Assembly: GCF_011393025.1 (NCBI RefSeq)
Contig: NZ_JAAOEO010000006.1
Coordinates: forward strand, 124,001 to 188,000
From: Neobacillus terrae
GTDB lineage: Bacteria > Bacillota > Bacilli > Bacillales > Cytobacillaceae
Direction of reading: 5' to 3'
DNA: 64,000 nt
Shown: positions 1-8,958 of the stretch, in pieces
Numbering within the stretch: position 1 is the stretch's first letter
Layout: every line of letters starts with the position of its first letter
The notes under the pieces: generated by a model
What the model saw: the letters and a program-made list of their open reading frames with translations, nothing else
Database searches by the model: none
What the model was told of the DNA's origin: nothing
Position numbers and translations under genes: made by a program

Positions 1-1829
1 TCAGACATATCCAGCTCATCATGAACCTTATTGTCAATATCCTTACACTGTGCAGGATCTGCTGCTAACTGGCCAGTTGCTGAATCATAGCATTTTTCGT
101 TTAGCTGAGTAACCTGCTGGCCAACATAGTCGCCATTACGGAATAATACCCAGTTTCGATGTTCTTTTGATAAAAGGTCTGATCCAAATTCCATGAAATT
201 CTTTGTATCAACACCAAGCAAATGTAGAACTGTAGGTCTTACATCGACTTCTCCTCCGAACTGATGCTGAACACCGCCCTTCACGCCTGGAACGTGAATA
301 AATAAGGGAACCCGCTGGAGTGAAGCACTTTGCATCGGAGTAATTTGATCTACCCCAAGTACTTTTGCCATAGCATCATCGTGATTTTCTGAAATACCAT
401 AGTGGTCGCCATATAATACTACAATTGTATTGTCATACAATCCGGAAGTTTTTAAATCATTAAAGAACTGCTCTAATGCCTGGTCCATATAATGGGCAGA
501 CTGGAAATACTGGTTTACAACATCATCACCGAAATCGCCTGCAGGGAAATCTGTATCCTGTGGATCCATTTCAAAAGGAAAATGGTTTGAAAGAGTGATG
601 AATTTTGTATAGAAAGGCTGCTTCAGATTTTTTAACATTGGCATAGATTCAGCGAAAAATGGCTTATCCTTCATACCGTAGTTTTTCGTATTCTCTTGTG
701 ACATATTGTAATACTCAGCATCGTAGAACTGATCATATCCAAGTGCTTTATACATAACGTTCCGGTTCCAGAATGTTTTGTAGTTTCCGTGGAATACAGC
801 TGAATTATATCCATAGCCTTTTAAAATTGCTGGCATGGCATGGTACGTATTTTGAGCTTTGTTAACAAATACTGAACCCTGAGCCATTGGATAAAGGGAA
901 TTCTCCATAAGGAACTCTGCATCAGAGGTTTTACCCTGTCCAGTTTGATGATAAAAATTATCAAAGTAGAATGTATTATTATCCCGGGCAAGACTGTTTA
1001 GGAAAGGAGTTACTTCCTGTCCATTAAGTTTGTACCCAATCATAAAGTTTTGGAATGATTCCATTGATACATAAATAACATTTTTGCCTTTTGCTTTGCC
1101 AAAATAAGCTGGATTCGGCTCGGCATAGTTCGCTTTCCGGTAGTTTTCTACATCAGTAATATCACTGCTGTCAGCAAGCGCACGCTGACTTGATGATTTG
1201 ATGTTCTGGATAATATCGTAAATGGTAAAATTGTATGCACCTAAATATTTAACCAGGTAAGCACGGTCAAAAGATCTTGTTAAAAGCTGCGGACGATCTT
1301 TTTCAGCTAAACCTAAATTAAAAAGGAATGCTGTAATAGAAAACAGCAAAACGATTTTAAATGGCTTTCTGGTTGATTCCTGAATATGATTAAAAACCTT
1401 GAAAGCAAGAACAATCAGGATAATGGTATCTGCAAAATAGAAGATATCAAACACTGACATAAGCGATAAAGCACTGTCTCCGAGCTGGCCGCCATTTGTT
1501 TTAGTCTGCATGAGAACAGGAACAGTAACAAAGTCATTGAAGAAACGATAATAGACTATATTCGCGTATAGCAGGAATGATAAAAGAAAATCCATAATAA
1601 TTATCACAAGTTTTGCCCGTTTTTTAAACAAAAGGCCAAGGCCAAAAAAGAAAAGAGCGGAACTGATTGGATTGATAAATAGTAAAAATTGCTGCAGGGT
1701 ATTTTCTATTCCCAGGTTAAATTCAATTTTATAAGCCGAATATGTCTTTATCCAGAAAAGCACAACAGCTGCTGCAAAAAACATTACATTACTGCGGCTA
1801 ATTTCCTTCGGCAATTGGAATTTTTTCAT
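1..1829 (-). CDS. ltaS: Lipoteichoic acid synthase LtaS family (3' end outside window)
   Basis: Membrane-anchored phosphoglycerol transferase that polymerises glycerol phosphate from phosphatidylglycerol into lipoteichoic acid on the outer face of the membrane. About 609 residues are visible; the family is about 620-650 long, so only the extreme C-terminus is missing. The start at 1829 follows a GAGAGGAG ribosome site. The first ~175 residues hold about five membrane segments. An ALA cleavage-like site near 217-219 precedes the extracellular sulfatase-fold domain. The nucleophile Thr lies in GQGKTSDAEF at about residue 301, and the metal ligand Glu in VSMESF at about 257. Bacilli carry several LtaS paralogues, so which one this is cannot be decided here. 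Confidence 0.93.
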   Translation of the reverse strand, partial: MKKFQLPKEISRSNVMFFAAAVVLFWIKTYSAYKIEFNLGIENTLQQFLLFINPISSALFFFGLGLLFKKRAKLVIIIMDFLLSFLLYANIVYYRFFNDFVTVPVLMQTKTNGGQLGDSALSLMSVFDIFYFADTIILIVLAFKVFNHIQESTRKPFKIVLLFSITAFLFNLGLAEKDRPQLLTRSFDRAYLVKYLGAYNFTIYDIIQNIKSSSQRALADSSDITDVENYRKANYAEPNPAYFGKAKGKNVIYVSMESFQNFMIGYKLNGQEVTPFLNSLARDNNTFYFDNFYHQTGQGKTSDAEFLMENSLYPMAQGSVFVNKAQNTYHAMPAILKGYGYNSAVFHGNYKTFWNRNVMYKALGYDQFYDAEYYNMSQENTKNYGMKDKPFFAESMPMLKNLKQPFYTKFITLSNHFPFEMDPQDTDFPAGDFGDDVVNQYFQSAHYMDQALEQFFNDLKTSGLYDNTIVVLYGDHYGISENHDDAMAKVLGVDQITPMQSASLQRVPLFIHVPGVKGGVQHQFGGEVDVRPTVLHLLGVDTKNFMEFGSDLLSKEHRNWVLFRNGDYVGQQVTQLNEKCYDSATGQLAADPAQCKDIDNKVHDELDMS

Positions 1830-1945
1830 TTTAATTCTCCTCTCACTTACCAGTAACTATCACGGTAAACGAACCTCAATTACTATAACACATCTTTAGA
1901 AAAAGTAAAATCTATATGGGTTCCAATTGATGGTCCGCGAGGGAT

Positions 1946-2188
1946 TTATTTCTCGCTATTATTTGACATCAATTTCCATAATTCAGTATCACGTCTGCTT
2001 TTTTCTTCATTAGTGGAAAGATCATATTTTTTTAGAAAATGGAATGCTGCATTCAAACTTTCCTGATTTAGACCGCTTTCAAGAAAAGTTGGAAAAGCTT
2101 CCTTAATATTAGACGGCAAAAAGTCTATTTGGGTTTCAAATTTTTTTCTTACATCTTCTGTTGAATGATTAATCTTGCATTCGCTCAT
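1946..2188 (-). CDS. Small conserved-looking protein of unknown function
   Basis: An 80-residue, charged, probably helical soluble protein that I do not recognise. The start is set at the ATG at 2188 because GGGGAGAAAAAAAG lies directly before it; a longer version would begin inside the ribosome site. It lies 30 bases downstream of the MFS gene on the same strand, so the two are probably co-transcribed. Two cysteines or metal motifs are not apparent, and there is no signal peptide or membrane segment. Confidence 0.6.
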   Translation of the reverse strand: MSECKINHSTEDVRKKFETQIDFLPSNIKEAFPTFLESGLNQESLNAAFHFLKKYDLSTNEEKSRRDTELWKLMSNNSEK

Positions 2189-2218
2189 CTTTTTTTCTCC
2201 CCACATCTTTTATATTAT

Positions 2219-3469
2219 TTAGAAATCAGCAACTGGCTTAGGCTTTGGGAGCCCGTTCTTTTTCATGTAGTGAAACAGAAAATAAAAAGGTATGGCACTT
2301 AAAGTTCTAAGAATACTCGCGATCGTCATTGCAAAATCCATACTATTGGTTTCAAGAAGAAATACCCCGAATTGAGGTGCAATGAAACCAACTATAGCTA
2401 ATAAAATATTGTAATTTGCGATATAAGCTCCCCTATTCTTTTCGTTAGTCACTTCTAGTAACTGATTAAACAGGAGCAAGACTGTTCCAGACACAAACAG
2501 ACCGGAACTTGCATTCACAATAACCAAGTATATCAGATTATCTGAAAGGATATTAAGAACAGGAGCTGTAGCCATTCCAAGGGCACAATAAAAGAGCATT
2601 TTTGAATTGCTGTGTTTATCCGCCATTTTCCCCCACCATCGAAAGCTTACGATTTGGGCAACCTGATTGGCAACATTAAACAAGCTAATCCAAAGCCCTG
2701 TTGCATGAGCGTCTTTTATTTGATAAATACTGAATAGTGACCAGGCCATCTGCCATGCAAAATTAAAAATCAGGCTGCAGATTAAAAAATAAACAAATCG
2801 TTTATCTTTAAAAGCCTTCCAATCAAGAATCCTGAACTCCTTTTTCTTTTCCTTTTTCCTCATTTGTATCGGTTCAGTATGCTTGTTTAAATAATATACT
2901 TCCACCGCTCCAAATATAAACGCAGCAAGGAATAAAATTTTATATGGGAAAGAGTTGCTTTTATCAAATTGCTGCAGTCCTATACCAACCACAAAAGTGG
3001 TTATCATACCTACTATCGTTAATACCCGATTCCTATCGCTAAAAAATCCACTTCTTCTGCTATCCGGAATCAAATCACCAATAAAGGATTGCCAGCTTAG
3101 GTTCGCAAAAGAACCAGGAAAATTCATTAAACCAACCAGTATAACAAACGCCCAGTTTCTATATTCTGAAGGAATATAAAGGACAAAAAACATAAGCAGA
3201 AGAAACAGCCTTGTAAAAAGAATGGAATACCCGGTAAATCGCTTCTTTTCTTTTATTCCATTCATAAGAAAGGAACAGACAACCATGGCAAACATACCTA
3301 TAAATTGCGGGAGAGAGTTAATCAATCCTACCTGGTAGTTGGTAGCGCCAAGCACTCCTATAGCAAACAAAGTAAAATAGTTATTGCTTATATTTAATAC
3401 AACGGTTTGGGCAATCCCATTTTTTATGCTATATTTTTCATTCCGTAAAACTTCGTGTTCATTATACAT
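2219..3469 (-). CDS. MFS transporter
   Basis: Major facilitator superfamily membrane protein of about 416 residues with roughly twelve hydrophobic segments and a basic central loop (KEKKKEFR around residue 215) between the two six-helix halves. Substrate is unknown. The ATG at 3469 is preferred over the ATG at 3478, because GAAAGAAG sits 9 bases before the former and touches the latter. It is followed closely by the small gene ending at 1946, suggesting a two-gene unit. Confidence 0.85.
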   Translation of the reverse strand: MYNEHEVLRNEKYSIKNGIAQTVVLNISNNYFTLFAIGVLGATNYQVGLINSLPQFIGMFAMVVCSFLMNGIKEKKRFTGYSILFTRLFLLLMFFVLYIPSEYRNWAFVILVGLMNFPGSFANLSWQSFIGDLIPDSRRSGFFSDRNRVLTIVGMITTFVVGIGLQQFDKSNSFPYKILFLAAFIFGAVEVYYLNKHTEPIQMRKKEKKKEFRILDWKAFKDKRFVYFLICSLIFNFAWQMAWSLFSIYQIKDAHATGLWISLFNVANQVAQIVSFRWWGKMADKHSNSKMLFYCALGMATAPVLNILSDNLIYLVIVNASSGLFVSGTVLLLFNQLLEVTNEKNRGAYIANYNILLAIVGFIAPQFGVFLLETNSMDFAMTIASILRTLSAIPFYFLFHYMKKNGLPKPKPVADF

Positions 3470-3674
3470 GGCTGTCATCTTCTTTCGGCGGAATTTTCCC
3501 TGTATTTGAATTTAACTATTTATTCATTTATTTACCAATAGCTATCATACTCCCGCTTGGATAAGGTACGCAATAAGTTTTTTGCCTTATTTCATAAATA
3601 AGTATGAAGTATGAGAACTGTTTGAAGGATTGGTTAAAAGGGGAAAATAAACAAAAAGAATCGAGGTGATATTT

Positions 3675-3863
3675 ATGCCAAGAATAGAGCCGGAGTTTAC
3701 TAAAAGCCCCTATTTTGTCGATGAGCCCGGGAACTGGCATTTAAAGCCCGGAGCACCTCCCGAGGTAAAAGAAGAATTTGAAAACTATATGCAAAACCTC
3801 AAGGATCACCAATCTCCCGGAACAATCAATGGAAATACAATTGATTACCCCTACGATAAATAA
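3675..3863 (+). CDS. Small acidic orphan protein
   Basis: A 62-residue acidic, proline-rich protein (MPRIEPEFTKSP start) with no membrane segment. The start is chosen at the ATG at 3675, which has GAGGTGAT just upstream; a GTG nine bases earlier lies inside that site. An intrinsic terminator follows directly. I do not recognise the family, but the ribosome site, terminator and isolated position make it a real gene. Confidence 0.65.
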   Translation: MPRIEPEFTKSPYFVDEPGNWHLKPGAPPEVKEEFENYMQNLKDHQSPGTINGNTIDYPYDK

Positions 3864-3866
3864 ATA

Positions 3867-3890
3867 GAGGCTGCCTGGAACGGCAGCCTC
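3867..3890. terminator. Bidirectional intrinsic terminator
   Basis: Perfect 9-bp stem GAGGCTGCC / GGCAGCCTC with a 6-base loop, shared by the converging genes ending at 3863 (+) and 3896 (-). Confidence 0.85.
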
Positions 3891-3895
3891 ATTCT

Positions 3896-4264
3896 TTAGG
3901 ATATTTGTTCAATAAAATCATTAAAGGTGCTAAACAGGATACTGGGCTTCCAGCAGCCATGGTCATGTTTGGTGGTCAAAACCGGATGAACTTCATTGGA
4001 TAAATCAATAAATAATGGATCACCATCTCCCTCCTCGTAACCAATGACAACCCAATTATCTTTCCATTCCCCTTCTCTCGTACCCGTTAAAGGATTACCC
4101 TCAAGATCGATCCTATAGCCAATTTGCCCTGTGAAGAACTCCTCTCTTGAAAGTAAATGATAGGAAAATTTGGATACCGTTTCTTTTAGCATTATTTCAT
4201 GGTGATTCAGGGATTCCATTTGACTGATAATTGTATTTAAATCCTGATTTAACAAAGTAATCAT
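3896..4264 (-). CDS. SMI1/KNR4 (SUKH) domain protein
   Basis: A 122-residue protein whose C-terminal half has the SUKH pattern: WVVIGYEEGDGDPLFIDL followed by a WKPS-type motif and a final aromatic/acidic helix (FNDFIEQIS). SUKH proteins are often immunity proteins of toxin systems but also occur as lone genes in bacilli; no toxin gene is adjacent here. A GGAAGG site touches the ATG at 4264, so a TTG three codons inside (4255) could be the true start. Confidence 0.8.
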   Translation of the reverse strand: MITLLNQDLNTIISQMESLNHHEIMLKETVSKFSYHLLSREEFFTGQIGYRIDLEGNPLTGTREGEWKDNWVVIGYEEGDGDPLFIDLSNEVHPVLTTKHDHGCWKPSILFSTFNDFIEQIS

Positions 4265-4558
4265 CCTTCCTTAAAAATTCTTTTCAATTATTATCACTCT
4301 CATCTCTATTTTAAATTTTCAAAGAGGTTTTTCCGCACATTGTTTATGAAACTTTTTTGTCATTTTGTGAAAAAAAGTACAAACTAAAACTTTTGATATT
4401 ATTAAAGAGGTTTTAAAAGCATAAGACCAATAGATGCTTCGGAGAAAAAAGGTTAATTTTACGATTTGTGAACGTTTTCCTTCTATATAATATATCCTTA
4501 CGCTGTATGGCATAAAAAACACCCAGTTAGAAATGAAAAGATAGTCTTTAAAGTTTAA

Positions 4559-4833
4559 GAAAAGCGGAAGCGCCCGTTCAGCGAAGCAGCTACCTGAGTA
4601 AACATCCTTTCTCTGAATAGACAACATGCAGCTTTGCGACGACGAGCTGAACATAAGCTTCTTTGAAAAATGCTGTGGCGCAGGAGCACTTGAGTACGAT
4701 GTTGACTTATCGTAGGGAGAAGCTGGATGGATCTAGCTGCACAAAGTATCACCTAACGGTCATACTTGATGCAAGATAATCCAGGAGGCTTTTCAAAGAT
4801 GAAAACTCGCTGGGCGCTGGAGCTAGACAATTT
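4559..4833. repeat. Degenerate Bacillus-type intergenic repeat
   Basis: Intergenic block bounded by AAAGCGGAAGCGCC on the left and GGCGCTGGAGCTAGACAA on the right. These imperfectly inverted ends, and the GC-rich character against AT-rich flanks, match a repeat family I recall from Bacillus intergenic regions. The shared GGAAGCGCC and GCGCTGGAG words recur inside the element at 19859-20232. Open frames inside it are shadows. The remainder of 4265-4924 holds no gene that I can support. Confidence 0.6.
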
Positions 4834-4870
4834 AAAAGGTAAACCTTTATACTTTCTTAACCATAAATAA

Positions 4871-4900
4871 AAACAGCACTTCTGAAAAGAAGTACTGTTT
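4871..4900 (-). terminator. Terminator of the DUF4395 gene
   Basis: Inverted repeat AAACAGTACTTCTT / AGAAGTGCTGTTT read on the minus strand, ending in T-rich sequence, just after the gene ending at 4925. Confidence 0.75.
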
Positions 4901-4924
4901 AAAAATAATATACTTTGCTGCGTC

Positions 4925-5353
4925 TTACTGCTGTTTCTTAAGTGACTGCCTATATTGATATTGTTTCCATTGAAAACGGATAAAGCAGCCAATACAAAAT
5001 CCCATTAAAGCAATACCTGCTGCAAGAGCAACCATGGCTGAAAAAACATAGCCTGCAATGTCCCAGCCTAGGAAAAAGCTAATTAAGCTGCCAGCAAGGC
5101 ATAAGACAGCAATTACTTGATTAAACTGCTGCTGATCCCGATCTTCAGGAATATATTCAGTTGGTTTTTTCTTCAAAAACCGCTTTGCAAATCGCATGAC
5201 CGGATTAAAATCAAAGGCCAGACCCATAATACCGGCAACAAGTGGAATCGCAAGGATCCATTCCTGTTTTGTTATCCATGCTGCAATTACACTTAATACG
5301 ATAAACCATTGATTAGTTCGAACTAATGGCTGAGGTATTGAGTCAGAAATCAT
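4925..5353 (-). CDS. DUF4395 family membrane protein
   Basis: A 142-residue integral membrane protein with four hydrophobic segments and the family's GFCIGCF cysteine motif near the C-terminus (about residues 121-127). DUF4395 proteins often occur beside thioredoxin-like or sulfur-handling genes, but none is adjacent here; function unknown. The start is placed at the ATG at 5353, 8 bases after AGGTG, in preference to a GTG three codons upstream. It has its own terminator and appears monocistronic. Confidence 0.8.
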   Translation of the reverse strand: MISDSIPQPLVRTNQWFIVLSVIAAWITKQEWILAIPLVAGIMGLAFDFNPVMRFAKRFLKKKPTEYIPEDRDQQQFNQVIAVLCLAGSLISFFLGWDIAGYVFSAMVALAAGIALMGFCIGCFIRFQWKQYQYRQSLKKQQ

Positions 5354-5443
5354 ATTTTTCACACCTGTCTTATCGGAATTATATGTTTTGTTTATTCTAT
5401 ACCATTTTTTATATTATGTGAAGTTTTTTTAATCAAAAAAAAG

Positions 5444-5462
5444 AAAGCCAAAGGTTGGCTTT
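5444..5462 (-). terminator. Terminator of the ComFB-like gene
   Basis: Stem AAAGCCAA / TTGGCTTT followed on the minus strand by eight T residues, just past the stop at 5471. Confidence 0.85.
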
Positions 5463-5470
5463 TCTTCCAT

Positions 5471-5752
5471 TTAGCGATCATGCATCGGGAACTTCCCAAC
5501 CGTATGAATGGCACTAATTATTCTCTTGTTAATCCATTTTCGATTTTCTAATGTATTTAGCTGCTCGAAAATTAATTTTCTTCCGTGTTCTGTTGTAACA
5601 TAATGGCTTGGAAGGGTGTTTAAGGTTAAAGCAATTATGTCATTCCTGCACTTACTGCAAGGGCAAAAAGTTTGATAATCAGGACTTAGCATTGCTACAT
5701 TCACCAAGGTAGTAACTATTTCTTCCATTACATTTATTAAGTTTCTTTCCAT
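5471..5752 (-). CDS. ComFB-like late competence protein
   Basis: A 93-residue protein with the ComFB pattern: a helical N-terminus (NVMEEIVTTLV), then CPCSKCRNDIIALTLN with clustered cysteines that probably bind metal, and the LPSHYVTT segment. In B. subtilis ComFB is encoded between ComFA and ComFC and its role is unclear; here the gene stands alone, so it may be a paralogue rather than the competence-operon copy. The start at 5752 is chosen because GGAAGTGG precedes it; an upstream ATG at 5797 lacks a ribosome site. Confidence 0.8.
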   Translation of the reverse strand: MERNLINVMEEIVTTLVNVAMLSPDYQTFCPCSKCRNDIIALTLNTLPSHYVTTEHGRKLIFEQLNTLENRKWINKRIISAIHTVGKFPMHDR

Positions 5753-5906
5753 TTGGACCACTTCCAGGTATGTAGAATTTTTCTTAGCTGAATACATCTA
5801 GTTTTATTTTATCACAAGCTTTTCGTAAATGGTTGTTACCATAGCCCGAATAAAAGTTCTTTTTTTGAGAAAAATAAAACGAAAATTGAAAATGGAGTGA
5901 TCAGAG

Positions 5907-6086
5907 ATGAATGAACGAAGAGTAAAACAGATTTTATCTTCCTCTGCTGATATTGAAGTAAAATATAATGGAACCTCTGTATGGATTGATCAGTTAAATG
6001 AAGACGGCAGAACAGCAACAGTCCATTTACGTGGTCCTCTTGAAGAGCGGTCTATTGTGGAAATACATGAATTAATTGAAGAGTAA
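5907..6086 (+). CDS. sspH: Small acid-soluble spore protein, H-type
   Basis: A 59-residue protein matching the SspH family in length and pattern: MNERRVKQIL start, a VKYNGTSVWI core, then a TATVHL strand and an acidic tail. H-type SASPs are minor forespore proteins packed in the spore core. GGAGTG lies 7 bases before the ATG. A GAATA at 5848 with AAAATAA 18 bases on is a weak candidate for a SigG promoter. It is followed by a strong terminator and is monocistronic. Confidence 0.87.
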   Translation: MNERRVKQILSSSADIEVKYNGTSVWIDQLNEDGRTATVHLRGPLEERSIVEIHELIEE

Positions 6087-6090
6087 AAAA

Positions 6091-6126
6091 CGAAAAGAGC
6101 AGGCCATGTCAGCCTGCCCTCTTTCG
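6091..6126 (+). terminator. Terminator of the sspH-like gene
   Basis: Stem CGAAAAGAGCAGGC / GCCTGCCCTCTTTCG with a 7-base loop; near-symmetrical, so it probably also ends the converging gene at 6147. Confidence 0.85.
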
Positions 6127-6146
6127 TTGTAACATAATTACATTTT

Positions 6147-6308
6147 TTAAACCATATCTTCATTCTCTTTAACAATATCCGCTGGCTCAGGCTGTTCTTT
6201 GCTGACAATTCCATTTAAAGAATCCCGGTTTTTGGGACTGTGATCCATTCCCGCTCCTGGCAGAATGTTTGCCATAGGCAGCTGTTCTAATTCTTTTCCT
6301 CTTGGCAT
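6147..6308 (-). CDS. Small orphan protein (53 aa)
   Basis: An open frame starting MPRGKELEQLPMANILPGAG, with AAGGGGTGATAGCAGC as ribosome site. It is hydrophilic, with Pro/Gly-rich N-terminal and acidic C-terminal halves and no membrane segment. The composition recalls minor spore proteins but I cannot assign a family. It converges on the SspH-like gene and shares its hairpin terminator. Confidence 0.6.
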   Translation of the reverse strand: MPRGKELEQLPMANILPGAGMDHSPKNRDSLNGIVSKEQPEPADIVKENEDMV

Positions 6309-6368
6309 GCTGCTATCACCCCTTATAAAAATAGGGTGACCAATTTAACGGGGATTACTCGAATTTAA

Positions 6369-6860
6369 TTATGACAGATTCATATGCAAAATGTGCTGCA
6401 TCCCTCTTGATCCTTCTCTTTCCTGTCCATTATCTCTGAACCCCGTTTTTAAATAGAGACTTTTTGCTGAAGTGTTTTTTGCATTTACAGCAAGTATAAT
6501 TTCCTTTTTATCAGGATGCAGAGTTTTTACAAATCCAGCCAGTAAAAGCATCGCTTGTTTAGCGTAACCTTTGCCCTGTTCCCCGTGATTGATTGAAAAG
6601 GCCCGAAGCAGAACCGCGTCGGGATTATTAGTGAACGGAAAAATTTCTGACCCTATATGCAGTACGAAAAATCCTACTGGGTTGTCTTCCGACAAAATTA
6701 CAACCGGAGTTCGATCAGGATCCTCTAAAGCAAGGGGGAGCGCATTTTCTGGCATTCCAGTAAATTTTTTTTGTTCCTCTGGAAGAAAAAAATTCATTAA
6801 AGCATAATAATGTTTTTCCTGATATAAACCTAATTTTACAGTAACAGCTTCTTCTCTCAT
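6369..6860 (-). CDS. GNAT family N-acetyltransferase
   Basis: A 163-residue acetyl-CoA-dependent N-acetyltransferase. The acetyl-CoA pyrophosphate loop is RAFSINHGEQGKGYAKQAM (about residues 86-104, Q-x-x-G-K-G type), followed by the LAVNAKNTSAKSLYLKTGF segment typical of GNAT motif B. AAGGTG precedes the start at 6860. It lies 24 bases downstream of the acyl-CoA dehydrogenase gene on the same strand, so it may be its operon partner. The substrate cannot be inferred. Confidence 0.85.
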   Translation of the reverse strand: MREEAVTVKLGLYQEKHYYALMNFFLPEEQKKFTGMPENALPLALEDPDRTPVVILSEDNPVGFFVLHIGSEIFPFTNNPDAVLLRAFSINHGEQGKGYAKQAMLLLAGFVKTLHPDKKEIILAVNAKNTSAKSLYLKTGFRDNGQEREGSRGMQHILHMNLS

Positions 6861-6884
6861 ATTTGCACCTTGACTTCATTATTT

Positions 6885-8036
6885 TTAATCTATTGATGAA
6901 ATCGCTTTTTCAGCAAGCGAGAGAATAGTCATATCATCCATAGGAGGATTGTGAAGCCCTGCCCTCACGTCCCGATAATATCTTTGGAGGGGATTTTTTA
7001 TAGATAAGCTTTTTGCCCCAACGATTCTCATAGCTATGTCCACTATTTCTATTGCTGAATTAGTGACTGACAATTTGACTGCCCCCAGCAATGGTCCCAT
7101 TGTCTGCTTTTCCGCCTCATTAGCTTCATCCCATTGACGAGCAGCAGAATATAGGAAATGGGATGATTGGACAGATAACAGCTCCATTTCACCCGTTTTT
7201 TGTTTTACTGCAGGAATATCCATAATAGATCCTTTTATGCTGTTTGGTGAATACAGCTTTGCAAATTCGATTGCATACTTCTTAGCTGCCTCTGCTATTC
7301 CAAGGTAGCATGCAGGAATATGAAGCAGCCAACCATTAGCCCCTTTTTTACCTGGAGTAAAGATTTCAACAAAATTATCATAGGGTACAGTTACATAGTT
7401 TAGGATTAAATCATGACTGCCGGTGCCTCTCATGGAAATGCTGTCCCATGTTTCCTCTATTTCAAGTCCCTGTGCTGAGCGGGGAATTAGGAAGTTTCCA
7501 GTTTCTCCGGTTTCTACAACTGATGCACTTACAATAAAATAGTCAAGGACAGGTGACATTGTTGTAAAGATTTTTCTTCCACTAATAATCCAATGTCCAT
7601 TTTCTTTTTGGGCCGTTGTCTGTGGCTTCCCGCCTCTTGTAGGACTTCCAGTTTGGGGTTCTGTAGCTGCGCTGTTTATCAGCGCCCCTTTTTTTACTTC
7701 TTCACAAAGCCAGGCAAATTTTTCGTTGTTCCAGGACTTTTTTTCTCCAAGATTTTTGATAATACCCATATGCCATCCTATGGCAAGAGCAGTCGATCCA
7801 TCTCCTTCTGCTATCCTTGCCTGCAGCTTCAGCATTTCATATAATGAGATACCCTTGCCTCCATATTCTTTTGGAACAGTCAAAGCAGTATAGCCTGATT
7901 CTTTAAGATCCTGGATATTTTCAAATGGAAATGATCCTGATTCCTCCGTAAGAGAGGCCCTTTCCTTAAACCTTTTACTAAGTGTATTTATTAAATTCAA
8001 TCTCTCTTGAGGTGTATTGTCTGAAAGAAAATTCAT
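6885..8036 (-). CDS. Acyl-CoA dehydrogenase family protein (YdbM-like)
   Basis: A 383-residue flavoprotein of the acyl-CoA dehydrogenase fold: helical N-terminal domain with VPKEYGGKGISLYEM (about 55-69), a middle beta domain with ISGRKIFTTMSPVLDYF and RGTGSHDL, and a C-terminal four-helix domain with the YRDVRAGLHNPP end. Length and pattern match B. subtilis YdbM. The YdbM subgroup is related to sulfur-compound (DszC-like) monooxygenases as well as classical dehydrogenases, so the electron partner is uncertain. A GNAT gene follows closely. Confidence 0.85.
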   Translation of the reverse strand: MNFLSDNTPQERLNLINTLSKRFKERASLTEESGSFPFENIQDLKESGYTALTVPKEYGGKGISLYEMLKLQARIAEGDGSTALAIGWHMGIIKNLGEKKSWNNEKFAWLCEEVKKGALINSAATEPQTGSPTRGGKPQTTAQKENGHWIISGRKIFTTMSPVLDYFIVSASVVETGETGNFLIPRSAQGLEIEETWDSISMRGTGSHDLILNYVTVPYDNFVEIFTPGKKGANGWLLHIPACYLGIAEAAKKYAIEFAKLYSPNSIKGSIMDIPAVKQKTGEMELLSVQSSHFLYSAARQWDEANEAEKQTMGPLLGAVKLSVTNSAIEIVDIAMRIVGAKSLSIKNPLQRYYRDVRAGLHNPPMDDMTILSLAEKAISSID

Positions 8037-8143
8037 GTGCCGTCTCCTAACTATTCCCTTCGGGGTCCTTTAATTATCTAAATTATACCTGTTTAGATTA
8101 AAGGTGAGAAATGATAAGCACAATTCGATCAGTGATTAAAAAT

Positions 8144-8179
8144 AAAAGGAAGTGTCCCTTTTTTGGGACACTTCCTTTT
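8144..8179 (-). terminator. Terminator of the nitroreductase gene
   Basis: Perfect 15-bp stem AAAAGGAAGTGTCCC / GGGACACTTCCTTTT with a 6-base loop immediately after the stop at 8183. Confidence 0.9.
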
Positions 8180-8182
8180 ATT

Positions 8183-8791
8183 TTAAATCCATGTGGTTAA
8201 TTTGTTGATTTCAAGGCGTGGTGAAGGACGGCCAGGGTTTAGCTTTTTCCCAACAGGAATGATCATAATTGGAACATAACGTTCTGGAACATTAAATTCT
8301 TTTACAAAGCCTTCATGATCAAATCCGCCGATCGGGCAGGTATCCCACCCCTTAGCTTGTGCAATAAGCATTAACTGCATTGCGGCCAATCCAGCATTGT
8401 GATGGGCAGCGACAAGTGGATATCCTTCTCTTTGATATGCGCCATCAATCTGGCCGGCTAATGCATTATAGATTTCGGCAGATAATGCCCCAGCCTCTAC
8501 AAGTGGTGCAAAAACAGGTTCATAATTCTTATTTGCTTCTTTATCGCCTAAAATAGCAATAGTTGCAGCTGCATCACGAATTTGCGTTTGATTATAGGCC
8601 AGTTTAAATAATTTATCCTTTGCTTCCTGGTCATGAAATACATAGAAATGCCAGTGCTGCAAATTCCATGCTGATGGTGCCTTCCCAGCTAGCTCCAGAA
8701 TATCTGTAAGTTCTTCTTTTGAAATCTTTTCATCTGGATCAAAAACCTTAACAGCTCTTCTTTCTTCGATTACTTGAAATAAATCCTTCAA
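8183..8791 (-). CDS. Nitroreductase family protein (YodC-like)
   Basis: A 202-residue FMN-dependent NAD(P)H oxidoreductase. The N-terminal ERRAVKVFDP segment and KAPSAWNLQHWHFYVF (about 35-50) form the FMN-binding region, and the C-terminal CPIGGFDHEGF segment completes it. Length and motifs match B. subtilis YodC. Substrates of this class include quinones and nitro compounds; the physiological one is not evident. The ribosome site is GGAGGTAAC before the ATG at 8791. Confidence 0.9.
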   Translation of the reverse strand: MKDLFQVIEERRAVKVFDPDEKISKEELTDILELAGKAPSAWNLQHWHFYVFHDQEAKDKLFKLAYNQTQIRDAAATIAILGDKEANKNYEPVFAPLVEAGALSAEIYNALAGQIDGAYQREGYPLVAAHHNAGLAAMQLMLIAQAKGWDTCPIGGFDHEGFVKEFNVPERYVPIMIIPVGKKLNPGRPSPRLEINKLTTWI

Positions 8792-8958
8792 TGATGTTAC
8801 CTCCTCTATGCTGTTCCATCTTATTATTCATTTATAGCAATAGCTTTATTATTTTTGTATAATTTCATTGCTATGTCCAATTATCTGCTTATAATGACTT
8901 GGACAAAAAAAAGAGCCCAATAGGGCAAGAGCTTAAAAAATTCTTTATGTAAGTGAGA